Below, one piece after another: positions 6,400 to 6,599 of a stretch of DNA of 6,599 nucleotides (positions are counted from its first letter, which is position 1; the number at the start of each line of letters is the position of its first letter). The stretch lies in NCBI GenBank assembly GCA_949127685.1, contig CASBPW010000305.1, positions 1 to 6,599 of the forward strand, in the 5' to 3' direction. Source of the stretch: Candidatus Sivonenia alaskensis PMM_0068 (lineage in GTDB: Bacteria; Cyanobacteriota; Cyanobacteriia; Gloeobacterales; PMM-0068). The notes beneath the pieces are model-generated. The model was not told the origin of the DNA, made no database searches, and saw only the letters and a list, made by a program, of their open reading frames with translations. The translations under genes and the position numbers were made by a program.

Positions 6400-6428
6400 T
6401 TGACAAACTCTTCGAACACTTATATATT
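6400..6428 (+). promoter_or_regulatory. Near-consensus sigma70-type promoter
   Basis: TTGACA (6400-6405) is a perfect -35 box. Exactly 17 bases later comes TATATT (6423-6428), one mismatch from the TATAAT consensus. Transcription would start near 6435, giving a leader of about 75 bases before the ATG at 6510. This is the best promoter in the window and points to strong expression of the gene at the right edge. Confidence 0.7.
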
Positions 6429-6509
6429 TTGCTCATATAGTACGTGTGCTAAATAAAAGACCCCTAATGATTTTTGTGCTTTTCCTCTAAACCCCGTGGA
6501 GTTCATGTT

Positions 6510-6599
6510 ATGGACCGTATTGATAGCGCTAACACCTTAACGGATAGGGAAGTCTCCTCAACAGGGGAAGAAGCCGCGAGCGGGATCGCAATAGCAGAG
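6510..6599 (+). CDS. 5' end of an unidentified gene, cut by the window edge
   Basis: Only the first 30 codons are present. They begin MDRIDSANTLTDREVSSTGE and continue acidic and alanine-rich (EAASGIAIAE) to the last base. There is no signal peptide in this part; it looks like a flexible polar N-terminus. GGAG (6498-6501) lies eight bases before the ATG, and the near-consensus promoter at 6400-6428 lies upstream, so the start is well supported even though the product cannot be named. An ATG at 6505 in another frame stops after 11 codons and is not the start. Confidence 0.65.
   Translation, partial: MDRIDSANTLTDREVSSTGEEAASGIAIAE

Noticed and set aside
3105..6546. Shared 12-mer CCTTAACGGATA at 3105-3116 and 6535-6546
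   Set aside because: A 12-base match between two places in 6.6 kb is expected by chance, the flanks do not match, and one copy lies inside a coding region.

Overview
The window most likely comes from a cyanobacterial chromosome. It encodes a CpcS/CpeS-type phycobiliprotein lyase, a protein family restricted to phycobilisome-containing lineages. It also has a cyanobacterial-style acyl carrier protein, an antitoxin-like small protein of a type I associate with cyanobacteria, a HIP1 octamer (GCGATCGC, 6249-6256) and short dispersed palindromic repeats. I cannot fix the genus; only one HIP1 site in 6.6 kb argues against a HIP1-dense genome.

Layout. Positions 1-90 are a GC-rich cluster of small palindromes. 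From 174 to 3034 an AT-rich two-gene unit follows on the + strand: a 151-residue coiled-coil/basic protein, probably the surviving 3' end of a larger gene, then an 802-residue tandem-domain GT-B glycosyltransferase joined to it by an ATGA overlap. A rho-independent terminator closes the unit. This part reads like the end of a surface-polysaccharide cluster and differs in base composition from what follows. From 3350 the DNA is more GC-rich and carries cpcS, then a stand-alone acpP with its own terminator, then (minus strand) an orphan antitoxin-like gene. Facing away from the latter is a HIT-superfamily ATP adenylyltransferase (Ap4A phosphorylase, Apa1/2 type) on the + strand.

The stop codon of the Ap4A phosphorylase gene lies inside the left terminal inverted repeat of a 100-bp non-coding MITE-like element (6087-6186), so the element appears to have rewritten the 3' end of the gene. 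After it come a second hairpin terminator, a possible 32-residue single-pass membrane protein on the minus strand, a near-consensus sigma70 promoter (TTGACA, 17 bp, TATATT) and the first 30 codons of a gene that leaves the window.

These genes do not form one pathway. The window is a boundary between an accessory polysaccharide segment and a row of separately transcribed housekeeping genes, with small mobile or repetitive elements at the junctions. I found no defence system, CRISPR array or RNA gene. The best leads are the MITE-made stop codon, the short minus-strand reading frames at 6221-6419, and the orphan antitoxin-like protein with an extra C-terminal domain.
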